Below, in pieces: positions 16,148-23,722 of a DNA stretch of 64,000 bases. The notes beneath the pieces were generated by a model. That model was not told the origin of the DNA. It saw nothing but the letters and a program-made list of their open reading frames with translations, and searched no databases. Location of the stretch: positions 434,001-498,000 of the forward strand of contig NZ_OCTN01000002.1 in the NCBI RefSeq assembly GCF_900231835.1. Reading direction: 5' to 3'. Position numbers and translations under genes: made by a program. Origin of the DNA: Pontivivens marinum (GTDB lineage Bacteria; Pseudomonadota; Alphaproteobacteria; Rhodobacterales; Rhodobacteraceae). Position 1 is the stretch's first letter. The number at the start of each line of letters is the position of its first letter.

Positions 16148-16164
16148 ATGTTATAAAATCACAT
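16148..16164. promoter_or_regulatory. Putative Zur operator upstream of znuA
   Basis: ATGTTATAAAATCACAT is palindromic at 13 of 17 positions and ends 10 nt ahead of the znuA ATG, next to its GGAGGA ribosome site. Same pattern as the boxes at 16113 and 17277. Confidence 0.7.
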
Positions 16165-16174
16165 GGAGGACGCA

Positions 16175-17218
16175 ATGTCCAGAACGCTACTATCCCTCAC
16201 ATTGCCTGCCAGCCTGCTATGCACTGCGGCCTTTGCCGACGTGCCTGATGTTGCGGCGGATATTGCGCCGGTCCATTCCTTGGTCGCGCGTGTGATGGAT
16301 GGTGTCGGCACGCCTAGCCTGATCGTGCAATCCGGTGCAAGCCCCCATGAATACTCGCTGCGCCCATCCGAGGCACGCGCCTTGCAAGAGGCCGATCTGG
16401 TGTTCTGGATTGGGCCAGACCTGACCCCATGGCTGGATGATGCTATTGGAACGCTGGCCACCAACGCTGCGGTAACCGAGCTGTTGGAGGCCGATGGCAC
16501 GATAGAGCTAGAACTGCGCGAAGGTGCCTTGTTCGAGGCCCACGATCATAATTCCCATGCCGGTGAAGAGCATGACGACCATGATGATCACGACGACGAT
16601 CACAGCGATCATGATGACCACGACGACGAGCATTACGATCACGATGACCATGATGATCACGAGGATGAACATGAAGGCCACGATGATCACGCAGGTCACG
16701 ACCATGGCGAGCATGATCCTCACGCTTGGCTGTCGGTTCAAAACGCTGCAACCTGGTTGAACGTAATCGCGGGTCAACTCTCCGCTGCTGATCCTGAAAA
16801 CGCTGGCGCATATTTCGCAAACGCCTCCACGGGCCGCGCTGAATTGCAGGCACTTACGGATGAAGTTAACGCGATGCTTGAGCCAGTTCGTGATGGCCAG
16901 TTCATCGTGTTCCATGATGCATATCAGTATTTTGAGGTCGATTTCGACCTTACCGCAGCTGGTGCAATTTCGATCAGCGATGCATCGGACCCCAGCCCTG
17001 CGCGGATCACTGAAATCCGTGGGCGCGTGGCGGATCAGGGCATTGACTGCGTCTTGGCTGAACCTCAGTTCAACCCTGGTTTGGTCGCGACGATTTTGGA
17101 TGGAACAGAGGCACAAACCGGTATTCTGGACCCGCTAGGATCTGATCTGGAACCTGGTGCCAACCTATATCCGCAGATGATCCGCAATCTGGCATCCGCT
17201 TTGGTTGGCTGCATGTAA
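16175..17218 (+). CDS. znuA: Zinc ABC transporter substrate-binding protein
   Basis: A 347-residue periplasmic zinc-binding protein with a signal peptide (MSRTLLSLTLPASLLCTAAF, cleaved after AFA). Zinc ligands of the family are visible as His in DIAPVHSLVA, His in DPHAWLS, His in VFHDAYQYF and an acidic residue in CVLAEPQFN. Between the first two is a very long His/Asp loop (residues about 124-184, built from HDDHDDHDDD-like units), which binds zinc transiently and hands it to the main site. GGAGGA lies 5 nt before ATG 16175; the longer frame from 16163 overlaps the Zur box and ribosome site and is rejected. Zur-regulated by context. Confidence 0.93.
   Translation: MSRTLLSLTLPASLLCTAAFADVPDVAADIAPVHSLVARVMDGVGTPSLIVQSGASPHEYSLRPSEARALQEADLVFWIGPDLTPWLDDAIGTLATNAAVTELLEADGTIELELREGALFEAHDHNSHAGEEHDDHDDHDDDHSDHDDHDDEHYDHDDHDDHEDEHEGHDDHAGHDHGEHDPHAWLSVQNAATWLNVIAGQLSAADPENAGAYFANASTGRAELQALTDEVNAMLEPVRDGQFIVFHDAYQYFEVDFDLTAAGAISISDASDPSPARITEIRGRVADQGIDCVLAEPQFNPGLVATILDGTEAQTGILDPLGSDLEPGANLYPQMIRNLASALVGCM
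16545..16715 (+). repeat. Low-complexity His/Asp-coding repeat inside znuA
   Basis: Imperfect repeats of CATGATGACCACGACGAC-like units encode the metal-binding loop of ZnuA. They also create false histidine- or arginine-rich frames on the opposite strand. Confidence 0.85.
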
Positions 17219-17225
17219 TGAGTGT

Positions 17226-17253
17226 TTTGGGGGGCGCTGTAGTGCCCCCCAAA
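17226..17253 (+). terminator. Terminator after znuA
   Basis: A perfect 10-bp stem TTTGGGGGGC/GCCCCCCAAA with an 8-nt loop starts 8 nt after the znuA stop and separates it from the cobW unit. No long T-run follows. Confidence 0.7.
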
Positions 17254-17276
17254 TCGGGCCTAATTTTGCCCATCAT

Positions 17277-17293
17277 ATGTTATGTAATATCAT
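17277..17293. promoter_or_regulatory. Putative Zur operator upstream of the CobW genes
   Basis: ATGTTATGTAATATCAT, palindromic at 13 of 17 positions, lies 15 nt before the first cobW-like gene. It places that three-gene unit in the zinc-starvation regulon. Confidence 0.72.
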
Positions 17294-17307
17294 TTTAAGA
17301 GGCGCTC

Positions 17308-18417
17308 ATGCCCAAACCTCAAGCCCCCATTGATCCCCGCGTGCCAGTTACGCTGCTAACAGGGTTCCTTGGCGCAGGGAAAACCACTCTTTTGAACGCC
17401 GTTATCAAATCGCAATCCGGACCGAAAATCGCTGTGATTGTGAACGAGTTCGGAGAGGCCGGACTAGACCACGACCTGATCGAAGCCGTTGACGAAGAAA
17501 TCGTCTTGATGCGATCCGGCTGCCTGTGCTGTTCGGTTCGTGGCGATCTATCGCGCACCATGATGGATCTGATGGTCCGTAGGCATCGCGGCGAAATCGA
17601 CTTTGATCGCGTGGTTATCGAGACGACCGGCCTCGCCGATCCTGGGCCCATTTTGCAAACCATGTTGATGGAACCTGACCTATCCCGCACCGTGCGCATG
17701 GATGGCGTCATTACCGTTGCCGATGCCGCAACCGGTCAGGATACATTAACGCGACAGTTCGAGGCAGTTTCGCAGGTCGCGATGGCTGATCTGTTGGTGC
17801 TCAGCAAGTCGGATTTGGTGTCAGTAGCGGATTTGCGTGTCTTTGAAGCGCGATTGGAAGCGATCAATCCGACGGCTCAAATCATTCACGCGGATCGTGG
17901 GCGTCTTGACCCTTCCGTTTTGTGGAATCTTAGCGGTTTGCGCGCAAATGCAACGCCTGAGCAAACGCTGCAATGGTTGACCCCGCGTGCAGAGCCAGCC
18001 GACCCGTTCGCCAATCTATCGGGTCTGTCATCCACGAAGCCTGCCGCAGCGATTGCACCTACGGCCCACGATACGCGTATTGGCTCGGCCTCCATCGTTC
18101 TGGATGAGCCGATACCCGACGCCGCCTTTGATCTATGTCTGAACACGCTGATCGCCCTGCGCGGGCCGGATATTCTGCGGGTGAAGGGGATAGTGTTCCT
18201 TGAGGGGATCGAGGCGCCCTTTGTCTTTCACGGCGTTCAACACGTCTTTGATCCACCCGTACCTATGCGCGACTGGCCCGGCACTGATCGCCGGTCCCGC
18301 ATTGTTGTGATTGCTCGCGATATCTCCAATCCCGAACTGGCGCGCAGTCTGGATCTGTTGCGCGCCCGCCTACCCGAACAGTCCACATATACTCAGGTTG
18401 AGGAACCTTTCGCATGA
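17308..18417 (+). CDS. CobW/ZNG1-family zinc-linked GTPase (first paralogue)
   Basis: A 369-residue G3E GTPase with Walker [10 protein letters not shown] (residues 19-27), the metal-binding CXCC motif in GCLCCS (Cys72, 74, 75), a Walker B/switch region [13 protein letters not shown] and an NKXD-like LSKSDL. A CobW C-terminal domain follows (about 250-360), with the usual [10 protein letters not shown]. In the COG0523 family, Zur-controlled members act as zinc metallochaperones that load client enzymes during zinc limitation; that role is inferred from the Zur box and the znu neighbours. Its stop overlaps the next gene by 4 nt. No cobalamin genes are near, so a cobalt role is unlikely. Confidence 0.88.
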   Translation: MPKPQAPIDPRVPVTLLTGFLGAGKTTLLNAVIKSQSGPKIAVIVNEFGEAGLDHDLIEAVDEEIVLMRSGCLCCSVRGDLSRTMMDLMVRRHRGEIDFDRVVIETTGLADPGPILQTMLMEPDLSRTVRMDGVITVADAATGQDTLTRQFEAVSQVAMADLLVLSKSDLVSVADLRVFEARLEAINPTAQIIHADRGRLDPSVLWNLSGLRANATPEQTLQWLTPRAEPADPFANLSGLSSTKPAAAIAPTAHDTRIGSASIVLDEPIPDAAFDLCLNTLIALRGPDILRVKGIVFLEGIEAPFVFHGVQHVFDPPVPMRDWPGTDRRSRIVVIARDISNPELARSLDLLRARLPEQSTYTQVEEPFA

Positions 18418-19622
18418 CCGATAATCGATTGCCCGTAACGGTTTTATCCGGCTTTCTGGGCGCAGGAAAAACCACGCTGCTGAACCGTGTCCTGAACAAT
18501 CGCGCAGGCCGCCGTGTGGCGGTGATCGTGAACGATATGTCCGAGGTGAATATCGACGCTGATCTGGTGCGCGCGGATACGGAACTGTCGCGCACCGACG
18601 AAACCTTGGTTGAGATGTCCAACGGATGCATCTGCTGCACCTTGCGCGATGATCTGCTGGAGGAGGTTAAGCGGCTGGCTGGTGAGGGGCGCTTTGACTA
18701 CCTGTTGATCGAATCCACGGGCATTTCCGAGCCACTTCCGGTTGCCGCAACCTTCGAGTTTCGCGATGAAAATGGCGTGAGCCTGTCCGATATTGCGCGC
18801 CTCGACACGATGGTCACTGTAGTTGATGCGGTGAACTTGCTGCGTGACTATTCCAGCCATGACTTCCTGTCAGATCGCGGTGAAACGCTGGGCGATGATG
18901 ATGAGCGGACTTTGGTGAACCTGCTGGTCGAGCAGATCGAATTTGCCGATGTCGTCGTTCTGAACAAGGTCGCAGATGCAACAGCCGAGCAGGTTGATGC
19001 CGCACGGAAAATCATTCGCAGCCTGAATGCAGATACGCGGATTCTGGAGGCAAACCACTCGGACGTGCCTGCTGATGAAATCTTGAACACAGGCCTGTTT
19101 GATTTCGAAAAAGCGCACGAGCATCCGATGTGGGCCAAGGAGCTGTACGGCTTTGCCGATCATGTGCCCGAGACTGAGGAATACGGCGTTGCCTCCTTTG
19201 TCTATCGTGCACGGCAGCCATTCGATCCGGCCAAAATTCATGAGCTGCTAAGCGGTGATCTGCCCGCTGTTATCCGTGCAAAGGGGCATTTCTGGATCGC
19301 CACACGTCCTGAATGGGTTGCTGAATTTTCACTGGCGGGGGCCCTTGCCTCGGTCACTCCATTGGGAACGTGGTGGGCGTCGGTGCCAAAGGAACGCTGG
19401 CCCGATCCGGAGGCTGCCCAAAGCTATCTGAACCAGCATTGGGTGGAGCCATGGGGCGACCGTCGGCAGGAGATTGTGTTTATCGGTGCAGGCATTGATT
19501 GGCCCGCTCTCAAGGCGCAATTGGATGCAGCCCTCGTACCGCTGAGCATCGCGGCATCGCCGGATGCCCTGCCCGATTTGCCCGATCCGTTCCCCGCATG
19601 GCGTCGGCAGAGTGCCGCATGA
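18414..19622 (+). CDS. CobW/ZNG1-family zinc-linked GTPase (second paralogue)
   Basis: A 402-residue G3E GTPase of the YciC/ZigA type. It has Walker [10 protein letters not shown] (residues 13-21), the CXCC motif in GCICCT (Cys72, 74, 75), [15 protein letters not shown] as switch II, and NKVAD as the guanine-specificity motif. The C-terminal CobW domain carries [14 protein letters not shown] and [16 protein letters not shown], the latter typical of zinc-responsive YciC-like members. It overlaps the first paralogue by 4 nt and the following DUF6525 gene by 4 nt, so the three are one translationally coupled unit. Two distinct paralogues in tandem suggest different clients. Confidence 0.9.
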   Translation: MTDNRLPVTVLSGFLGAGKTTLLNRVLNNRAGRRVAVIVNDMSEVNIDADLVRADTELSRTDETLVEMSNGCICCTLRDDLLEEVKRLAGEGRFDYLLIESTGISEPLPVAATFEFRDENGVSLSDIARLDTMVTVVDAVNLLRDYSSHDFLSDRGETLGDDDERTLVNLLVEQIEFADVVVLNKVADATAEQVDAARKIIRSLNADTRILEANHSDVPADEILNTGLFDFEKAHEHPMWAKELYGFADHVPETEEYGVASFVYRARQPFDPAKIHELLSGDLPAVIRAKGHFWIATRPEWVAEFSLAGALASVTPLGTWWASVPKERWPDPEAAQSYLNQHWVEPWGDRRQEIVFIGAGIDWPALKAQLDAALVPLSIAASPDALPDLPDPFPAWRRQSAA

Positions 19623-19891
19623 CAGGTAATTTAGGAGCAACCACCCTAAAGCGGCGGCGCAGAGCTGCGGACCCGATGCAAACCTTCGACACGCTACCCG
19701 CACCGCTGCGGCAGTGGCTGGCAGAGGCGACTTTGCCATGGTCACCCGCCTCCTGTCAGCGCATCTGGGTTAAATCACGGCGCAAAGGTTTGGAAACGCA
19801 AGATGTCCTGGCGCTGCTAACCCAGGCGGAGCAGGCAACCCTTGCCCGTGAGGGGCGGGTGCAGGGGGTTGATCAGGGCCATTCAGGTTAG
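19619..19891 (+). CDS. DUF6525 family small protein
   Basis: A 90-residue basic protein starting [20 protein letters not shown], with [25 protein letters not shown] in the middle. This matches my recollection of the small DUF6525 family found beside CobW genes in Rhodobacterales. It overlaps the CobW stop by 4 nt (ATGA). The function is unknown; co-expression with the zinc GTPases points to zinc homeostasis, perhaps as a partner or client. No cysteine-rich zinc site is visible: one cysteine only. Confidence 0.7.
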   Translation: MTGNLGATTLKRRRRAADPMQTFDTLPAPLRQWLAEATLPWSPASCQRIWVKSRRKGLETQDVLALLTQAEQATLAREGRVQGVDQGHSG

Positions 19892-19915
19892 GTGATCTTG
19901 TAATTCCGCAGGTAT

Positions 19916-19937
19916 CTGACTAATATAATCGGGTATT
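19916..19937 (+). promoter_or_regulatory. Putative iron-responsive operator/promoter, copy C
   Basis: CTGACTAATATAATCGGGTAT resembles copies A and B (TTKACTGTTTTARTCGGACAT), sharing TGACT, the AATCGG core and a following purine-YAT. It lies 112 nt upstream of the siderophore-interacting protein gene on the same strand. Confidence 0.45.
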
Positions 19938-20048
19938 GGGGCGCCATGCGGGAAATTCGCAAAGCTACACGACATCCCCTGCTAGAAACCTATCAAAACC
20001 GGCGGTGCCTCACATAGGCAGGCACCGCTATTCGGGCGGAGATGACCC

Positions 20049-20834
20049 ATGAATAAACCCAAAAAAACACCGCATCTCTTGGACGTAAAGGCAGCGTGGC
20101 ACCTGACGCCGCATATGATCCGCGTCACCTTGCACGGCGATGCAATCACCGAAATGCGCCCTGGTTGTGAGGGGGCCAATTGCAAGATTTTCCTACCTGC
20201 ACCCGATCAGGCCAAGGAAGCCTTTGCCACTCAACTGGCCGATGGCCCGCGCCCAACGGTTCGCACATATACGGTGCGCCATATCCGCCCTGAGCTAGGT
20301 GAAATGGACATCGACTTCGTGGATCACGGCGATGCCGGTCCCGCATCCGCATGGGCACGTATTGCCGCCCCCGGCGCATTTTGCGGCTTTGCTGGCCCCG
20401 GTCCCGTAAAGGTGCCGGAGTTCTATGCCGATCGCTATCTGGTGGCGGCCGATATGTCTGCCCTACCCGTTGCCGCCGCAACGCTGGAGGCAATGCCCCG
20501 CGACGCACAGGGTGACGCCTATTTCGAGATCAACCACCTCGATGACACGCAATCCATCAATGCGCCTGCCGGTGTTCGGCTGCATTGGCTTGTTCAGATG
20601 GATCGCACCGCGCCCAGTACGCAATTGGTGGACGCAGTTCATAAATTCGACTGGCCTGACGGTGTCGTACAAACCTGTATCGCGGGCGAGAGCAGCGCAA
20701 TCAAGGAATTGCGTGGCTATCTGACCAACGACAAGGCGCTGCCAAAACAGGATTGCTACATCTCGGGCTATTGGAAATTCGGCATGATCGAGGATGACCA
20801 TCAGGCCATGAAGCGTGCCGAGGCTGCCGCCTGA
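20049..20834 (+). CDS. Siderophore-interacting protein (FAD-dependent ferric-chelate reductase)
   Basis: A 261-residue flavoprotein of the ViuB/YqjH family. The FAD-binding motif RTYTVR is at about residue 74, and the C-terminal SIP signature CYISGYWKFGMIEDD is intact. Such cytoplasmic enzymes reduce ferric siderophores with NAD(P)H and so free the iron. The gene stands between the zinc regulon and the TonB operon, with an iron-box-like motif upstream and a shared terminator downstream. It probably serves chelates brought in by the ABC transporter at 5.6-8.7 kb, which lacks its own reductase. Confidence 0.9.
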   Translation: MNKPKKTPHLLDVKAAWHLTPHMIRVTLHGDAITEMRPGCEGANCKIFLPAPDQAKEAFATQLADGPRPTVRTYTVRHIRPELGEMDIDFVDHGDAGPASAWARIAAPGAFCGFAGPGPVKVPEFYADRYLVAADMSALPVAAATLEAMPRDAQGDAYFEINHLDDTQSINAPAGVRLHWLVQMDRTAPSTQLVDAVHKFDWPDGVVQTCIAGESSAIKELRGYLTNDKALPKQDCYISGYWKFGMIEDDHQAMKRAEAAA

Positions 20835-20841
20835 TCCAACC

Positions 20842-20873
20842 CGCGCCCGCGTCTTTACAGGATTGCGGGCGCG
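20842..20873. terminator. Bidirectional hairpin between the SIP gene and tonB
   Basis: A 9-bp stem CGCGCCCGC/GCGGGCGCG with a 14-nt loop fills the 43-bp gap between the convergent stops at 20834 and 20878. Confidence 0.65.
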
Positions 20874-20877
20874 ACCC

Positions 20878-21852
20878 TCATCTACCCTGAAATTCGAACG
20901 TATACGATGTCCGCGCACCCTGTGGTGGTGTCGGGAATGGTGCCGTGCGTCGAATATGGCTCAGCGCCATCCGGTCCAGCTCTCGATCACCTGAACTGCG
21001 CGCCACCTGTACTGAGGTAAGCTGACCTGCGCTGCCAATATCAAAGCTAACAACCGTCATACCACGCGCGCGGGTACGATCACGGCGGGTTTGGATAATG
21101 GCACTAACGACCCGGTTTGGGTAGCTGGCGATAGCCTCTTGCGCACCTGCGATAGCTGCTTCGTCAGGTTGCTGGGCGTGCCCGCTGGCGTGCTGATCGC
21201 TTTCGACCTGCGATGGGGTATCCGCCCCACGCACTGCATCCTGTTGCGCAGATCCTGTTGCTACTGCCACCTCTGGCGCTGGCGGCGCCTGCCGTTCTGG
21301 TGGTGGGGTTCGGGCCAAATCAGTCGGACGCGCAGATGGGCGGGGGGCGGTTTCGGGCGCTTCCTCGGCAATCTGCTCCTCCTCCGGTTCCGGCTGCAAG
21401 CGTTCAGGCGTCGGTGCTGCCGTAGTTTCGGTCGGTTGGGGGGCGATAGTTTGAACCTCGGGGACCACTCGCATCACTGGGGGCGTGACCGAGGTATTTT
21501 CGACCGGCTGCGCCTGCTGTAATTCGGGTTGCGCAGTTGTTGAGGCATATATCTCCGCCGCTGCATCCGTGATTTCGGTAGGTTCCAGCGTAATGCTGGC
21601 ATTCACGATTTCCACTTCCTCCACGGCCTCGGGCGATGAAACTGCGGGTTGCGCGGGCTGGACCGGATCAGGCAATTGCGTGGCAGGCGCCCCCATGACC
21701 ATATCGGCAAAGCTGTTTCCCGCCGTGACCAGCGCTGGCGGCGGACCTGATGCAGCCAGCATATCCTGCGGTGTGGCAAATTGAACGAAAGCTGCGGCAT
21801 GCACAGCAAAGGACGTCGTTATGCAAATGGTGGCTGTCCGCTTTAATCCCAT
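20878..21852 (-). CDS. tonB: Energy transducer TonB
   Basis: A 324-residue TonB. It has an N-terminal signal anchor (ATICITTSFAVHAAAFVQF), a long Pro/Glu-rich periplasmic linker (residues about 60-230) and a C-terminal TonB domain with YPNRVVSAIIQTRRDR and AQLTSVQVARSSGDRELD-like strands ending in YTFEFQGR. With ExbB and ExbD it transmits the proton-motive force to outer-membrane receptors. The ATG at 21852 directly follows the exbD2 stop (21854); the 22-codon longer frame overlaps exbD2 and lacks a signal anchor start. It is the last gene of the receptor-exb-tonB operon. Confidence 0.9.
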   Translation of the reverse strand: MGLKRTATICITTSFAVHAAAFVQFATPQDMLAASGPPPALVTAGNSFADMVMGAPATQLPDPVQPAQPAVSSPEAVEEVEIVNASITLEPTEITDAAAEIYASTTAQPELQQAQPVENTSVTPPVMRVVPEVQTIAPQPTETTAAPTPERLQPEPEEEQIAEEAPETAPRPSARPTDLARTPPPERQAPPAPEVAVATGSAQQDAVRGADTPSQVESDQHASGHAQQPDEAAIAGAQEAIASYPNRVVSAIIQTRRDRTRARGMTVVSFDIGSAGQLTSVQVARSSGDRELDRMALSHIRRTAPFPTPPQGARTSYTFEFQGR

Positions 21853-21853
21853 C

Positions 21854-22243
21854 TCAAAGACCCCTTTCGGTAATGATCCAAACTTGCTGCGCGCCGGCTG
21901 CGCGCAAGCTAGCGGCATGTTCCATCAGCGTTGTCGCTGCGACCGCACGATCAACCACGATGCGCACTGCAACCTCGGCACTCTCAGCTGCTGCGCGGGC
22001 GATAATTTCCTGTGTGGTGGTCGGCGCACCGCGATAGGACAGCGTGCCGTCGGATGTCAGCACGGTTGCATCAGGCGGGGCGCGGCCGTCCAGGTTCTCG
22101 GTCTCGACCAGGGAAACACGTGCATCCAGCGGCGGGGCCAGCGTTCCGGCCACCATGAAAAAGATCAGCATCAGGAACACGATATTGATCAGCGCAATCG
22201 TTGATTCAGGTCGGGATCTGGGGGTCGCAGGGCCTAATGGCAT
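21854..22243 (-). CDS. exbD: ExbD-family biopolymer transport protein (second copy)
   Basis: A 129-residue ExbD with one transmembrane helix (TIALINIVFLMLIFFMVAGTL) and a periplasmic domain. The position of the essential Asp of ExbD/TolR (usually in the helix, as in LIDVIFLLL) is occupied by Asn here (ALINIVFLM), whereas the first copy upstream keeps Asp. This loss of the proton-carrying residue suggests a structural subunit in a mixed ExbD dimer. The start at 22243 is 5 nt beyond the exbD1 stop. Confidence 0.88.
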   Translation of the reverse strand: MPLGPATPRSRPESTIALINIVFLMLIFFMVAGTLAPPLDARVSLVETENLDGRAPPDATVLTSDGTLSYRGAPTTTQEIIARAAAESAEVAVRIVVDRAVAATTLMEHAASLRAAGAQQVWIITERGL

Positions 22244-22247
22244 AGCG

Positions 22248-22640
22248 TTACTCCAATACGATAACAGACAGGTCGGGCACGGTGGACAGCACGACCAAGG
22301 CATCGACCAATCGCTGCGCGGTTGCCTGATCCCGCTGTGGTGCGATCAGCACGGATTGGGTTCCGTCACCGCGCATCTGGTTAACCCCGTCAGCCAGAGT
22401 TGTGAGGTCAAATTCGTGCCCGTTCAGCTGTAGCCGGTCCTCAAACAGGCGCACAAATAGCGGTGCCGTGCTGTCAGACGCTGGTGCAGTGGTGCCTGCC
22501 TGTGCGCCGAATAGCGGTATTTCCGAAAATTTGGAGAAGGTCGAGCTCAGCATAAAAAACAGCAGCAACAAGAAGATAACGTCGATCAGCGACGTCATCG
22601 AGATTGCCTTGCGTCTGGTTTGTGCTGATCGAACGGCCAT
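22248..22640 (-). CDS. exbD: ExbD-family biopolymer transport protein (first copy)
   Basis: A 130-residue ExbD with the canonical single helix SLIDVIFLLLLFFMLSSTF, in which the Asp of LIDVIF is the essential proton-transfer residue, and a periplasmic domain to the C-terminus. It is followed by a second ExbD that lacks this Asp. Lies between exbB (2 nt upstream) and the second exbD. Confidence 0.92.
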   Translation of the reverse strand: MAVRSAQTRRKAISMTSLIDVIFLLLLFFMLSSTFSKFSEIPLFGAQAGTTAPASDSTAPLFVRLFEDRLQLNGHEFDLTTLADGVNQMRGDGTQSVLIAPQRDQATAQRLVDALVVLSTVPDLSVIVLE

Positions 22641-22642
22641 GG

Positions 22643-23272
22643 TTACGCCGCTACCTGTGTTGGGGCCATTGGCGCGAACCGAGCCGCGATTGCCGTTTCC
22701 GCTAATGTCCGCTCACCAGCGACGCGACCGTCGAAAAAGGTCAGTGCCAGCGATGTCGGCATCGCAACGGCCAACCCGGCAGCAGTGGTCAGCAACGCAA
22801 CCCAGATACCACCGGCCAGTAGCGATGGATCGACGGAATTACCGGCATCCTGCAACGCCTGAAATGCATCGATCATCCCTAGAACTGTGCCGAACAGACC
22901 CAGCAGGGGTGAGCTTTGCGCGATAATATCCAGCGCGCGAAATCCCCCCTCCAGACGGGACAGATGAACACTGGCCTCTGCCTCGATCCGCGGTTGCTGT
23001 GCCGATCCGTCACCGCGGGACAGGCATTCGGCCAATCGATTGCGGCTGCGTGCTAGGGCCGCCCGCGCCTGTGTATCGGCACCCGTGTCCCAATACGCAA
23101 TTGCCTGCGTAATCTCACGATGGCGCCCTACACCCAGTGAGCCGAACTGCCACAGTTTCCACAGGATCATAGACAGCGAGATAATCGACAGACCAATCAA
23201 AATGGCCACAACAGGGCCACCCAACTGGTAGATCGCAATCATTTGTGTGTGCAGCGCCATGAATAAGTTCAT
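22643..23272 (-). CDS. exbB: ExbB/TolQ/MotA-family proton channel
   Basis: A 209-residue inner-membrane protein with three helices, beginning near GGPVVAILIGLSIISLSMIL. The conserved core includes LDIIAQSSPLLGLFGTVLGMIDAF and GIWVALLTTAAGLAVAMP, the two channel-lining helices of the family. It forms the pentameric channel around ExbD that drives TonB. The start overlaps the stop of the upstream 150-residue protein gene by 4 nt. Confidence 0.93.
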   Translation of the reverse strand: MNLFMALHTQMIAIYQLGGPVVAILIGLSIISLSMILWKLWQFGSLGVGRHREITQAIAYWDTGADTQARAALARSRNRLAECLSRGDGSAQQPRIEAEASVHLSRLEGGFRALDIIAQSSPLLGLFGTVLGMIDAFQALQDAGNSVDPSLLAGGIWVALLTTAAGLAVAMPTSLALTFFDGRVAGERTLAETAIAARFAPMAPTQVAA

Positions 23273-23721
23273 CCCAGAACCTCAATTTCTGTACGGGTTG
23301 AGAGGGACAGCGCGCCCGCACAGATTGCAGGCGACAGGCCCGCCCCCTGACATGTCGCGACCCCGTTGATCAGAACCTGCCCCAGACTCGCGCAACTCAG
23401 GTTTGGCACATTGAATTGCCGCACCCGTGAGCGCGAGGCAGGCAGATCGCGCATATCGAACAGCGTCAGGCGATCAACCGCGCCGTCCGTGGTCAGCAGC
23501 ACGGTTTCCAAAACCAGCGCGTCGATGGCATCATCCAGCGTATGGCCCAGCAGGAAGGTAAGCTGACATGCATCGCCCTGCTGTGCGGTGTTGTTCAACT
23601 CAACCGTGATGGAGGGCGCGGCAGGTGCCGCCCCCTCCTCTTGTGCAAATGCGGGGGTGGTCACTGCCAATAGGGCAGCAACCAGACCGAGCGCTTGCGC
23701 GGGTTTTATTCGAACGCTCAT
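23269..23721 (-). CDS. Secreted protein of unknown function in the TonB operon
   Basis: A 150-residue protein with a clear signal peptide (MSVRIKPAQALGLVAALLAV, cleavage after AFA). The mature part starts with an Ala/Pro-rich stretch and has four cysteines (in DACQL, LSCAS, ATCQG and AICAG), enough for two disulfide bonds in the periplasm. I do not recognise the family. It sits between the TonB receptor gene (2-nt gap) and exbB (4-nt overlap), so it is made with the heme-type uptake machinery and may help the receptor or TonB complex; that is inference. Confidence 0.75.
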   Translation of the reverse strand: MSVRIKPAQALGLVAALLAVTTPAFAQEEGAAPAAPSITVELNNTAQQGDACQLTFLLGHTLDDAIDALVLETVLLTTDGAVDRLTLFDMRDLPASRSRVRQFNVPNLSCASLGQVLINGVATCQGAGLSPAICAGALSLSTRTEIEVLG

Positions 23722-23722
23722 C

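Noticed and set aside
16545-16715. Short-period repeats that could look like a CRISPR or VNTR array
   Set aside because: The units are in frame, encode HDDHDD-type metal-binding residues of ZnuA and have no spacer structure.
16443-16853. Histidine/arginine-rich minus-strand open frames
   Set aside because: They are antisense to the low-complexity His/Asp loop of znuA and have no ribosome site or independent similarity.
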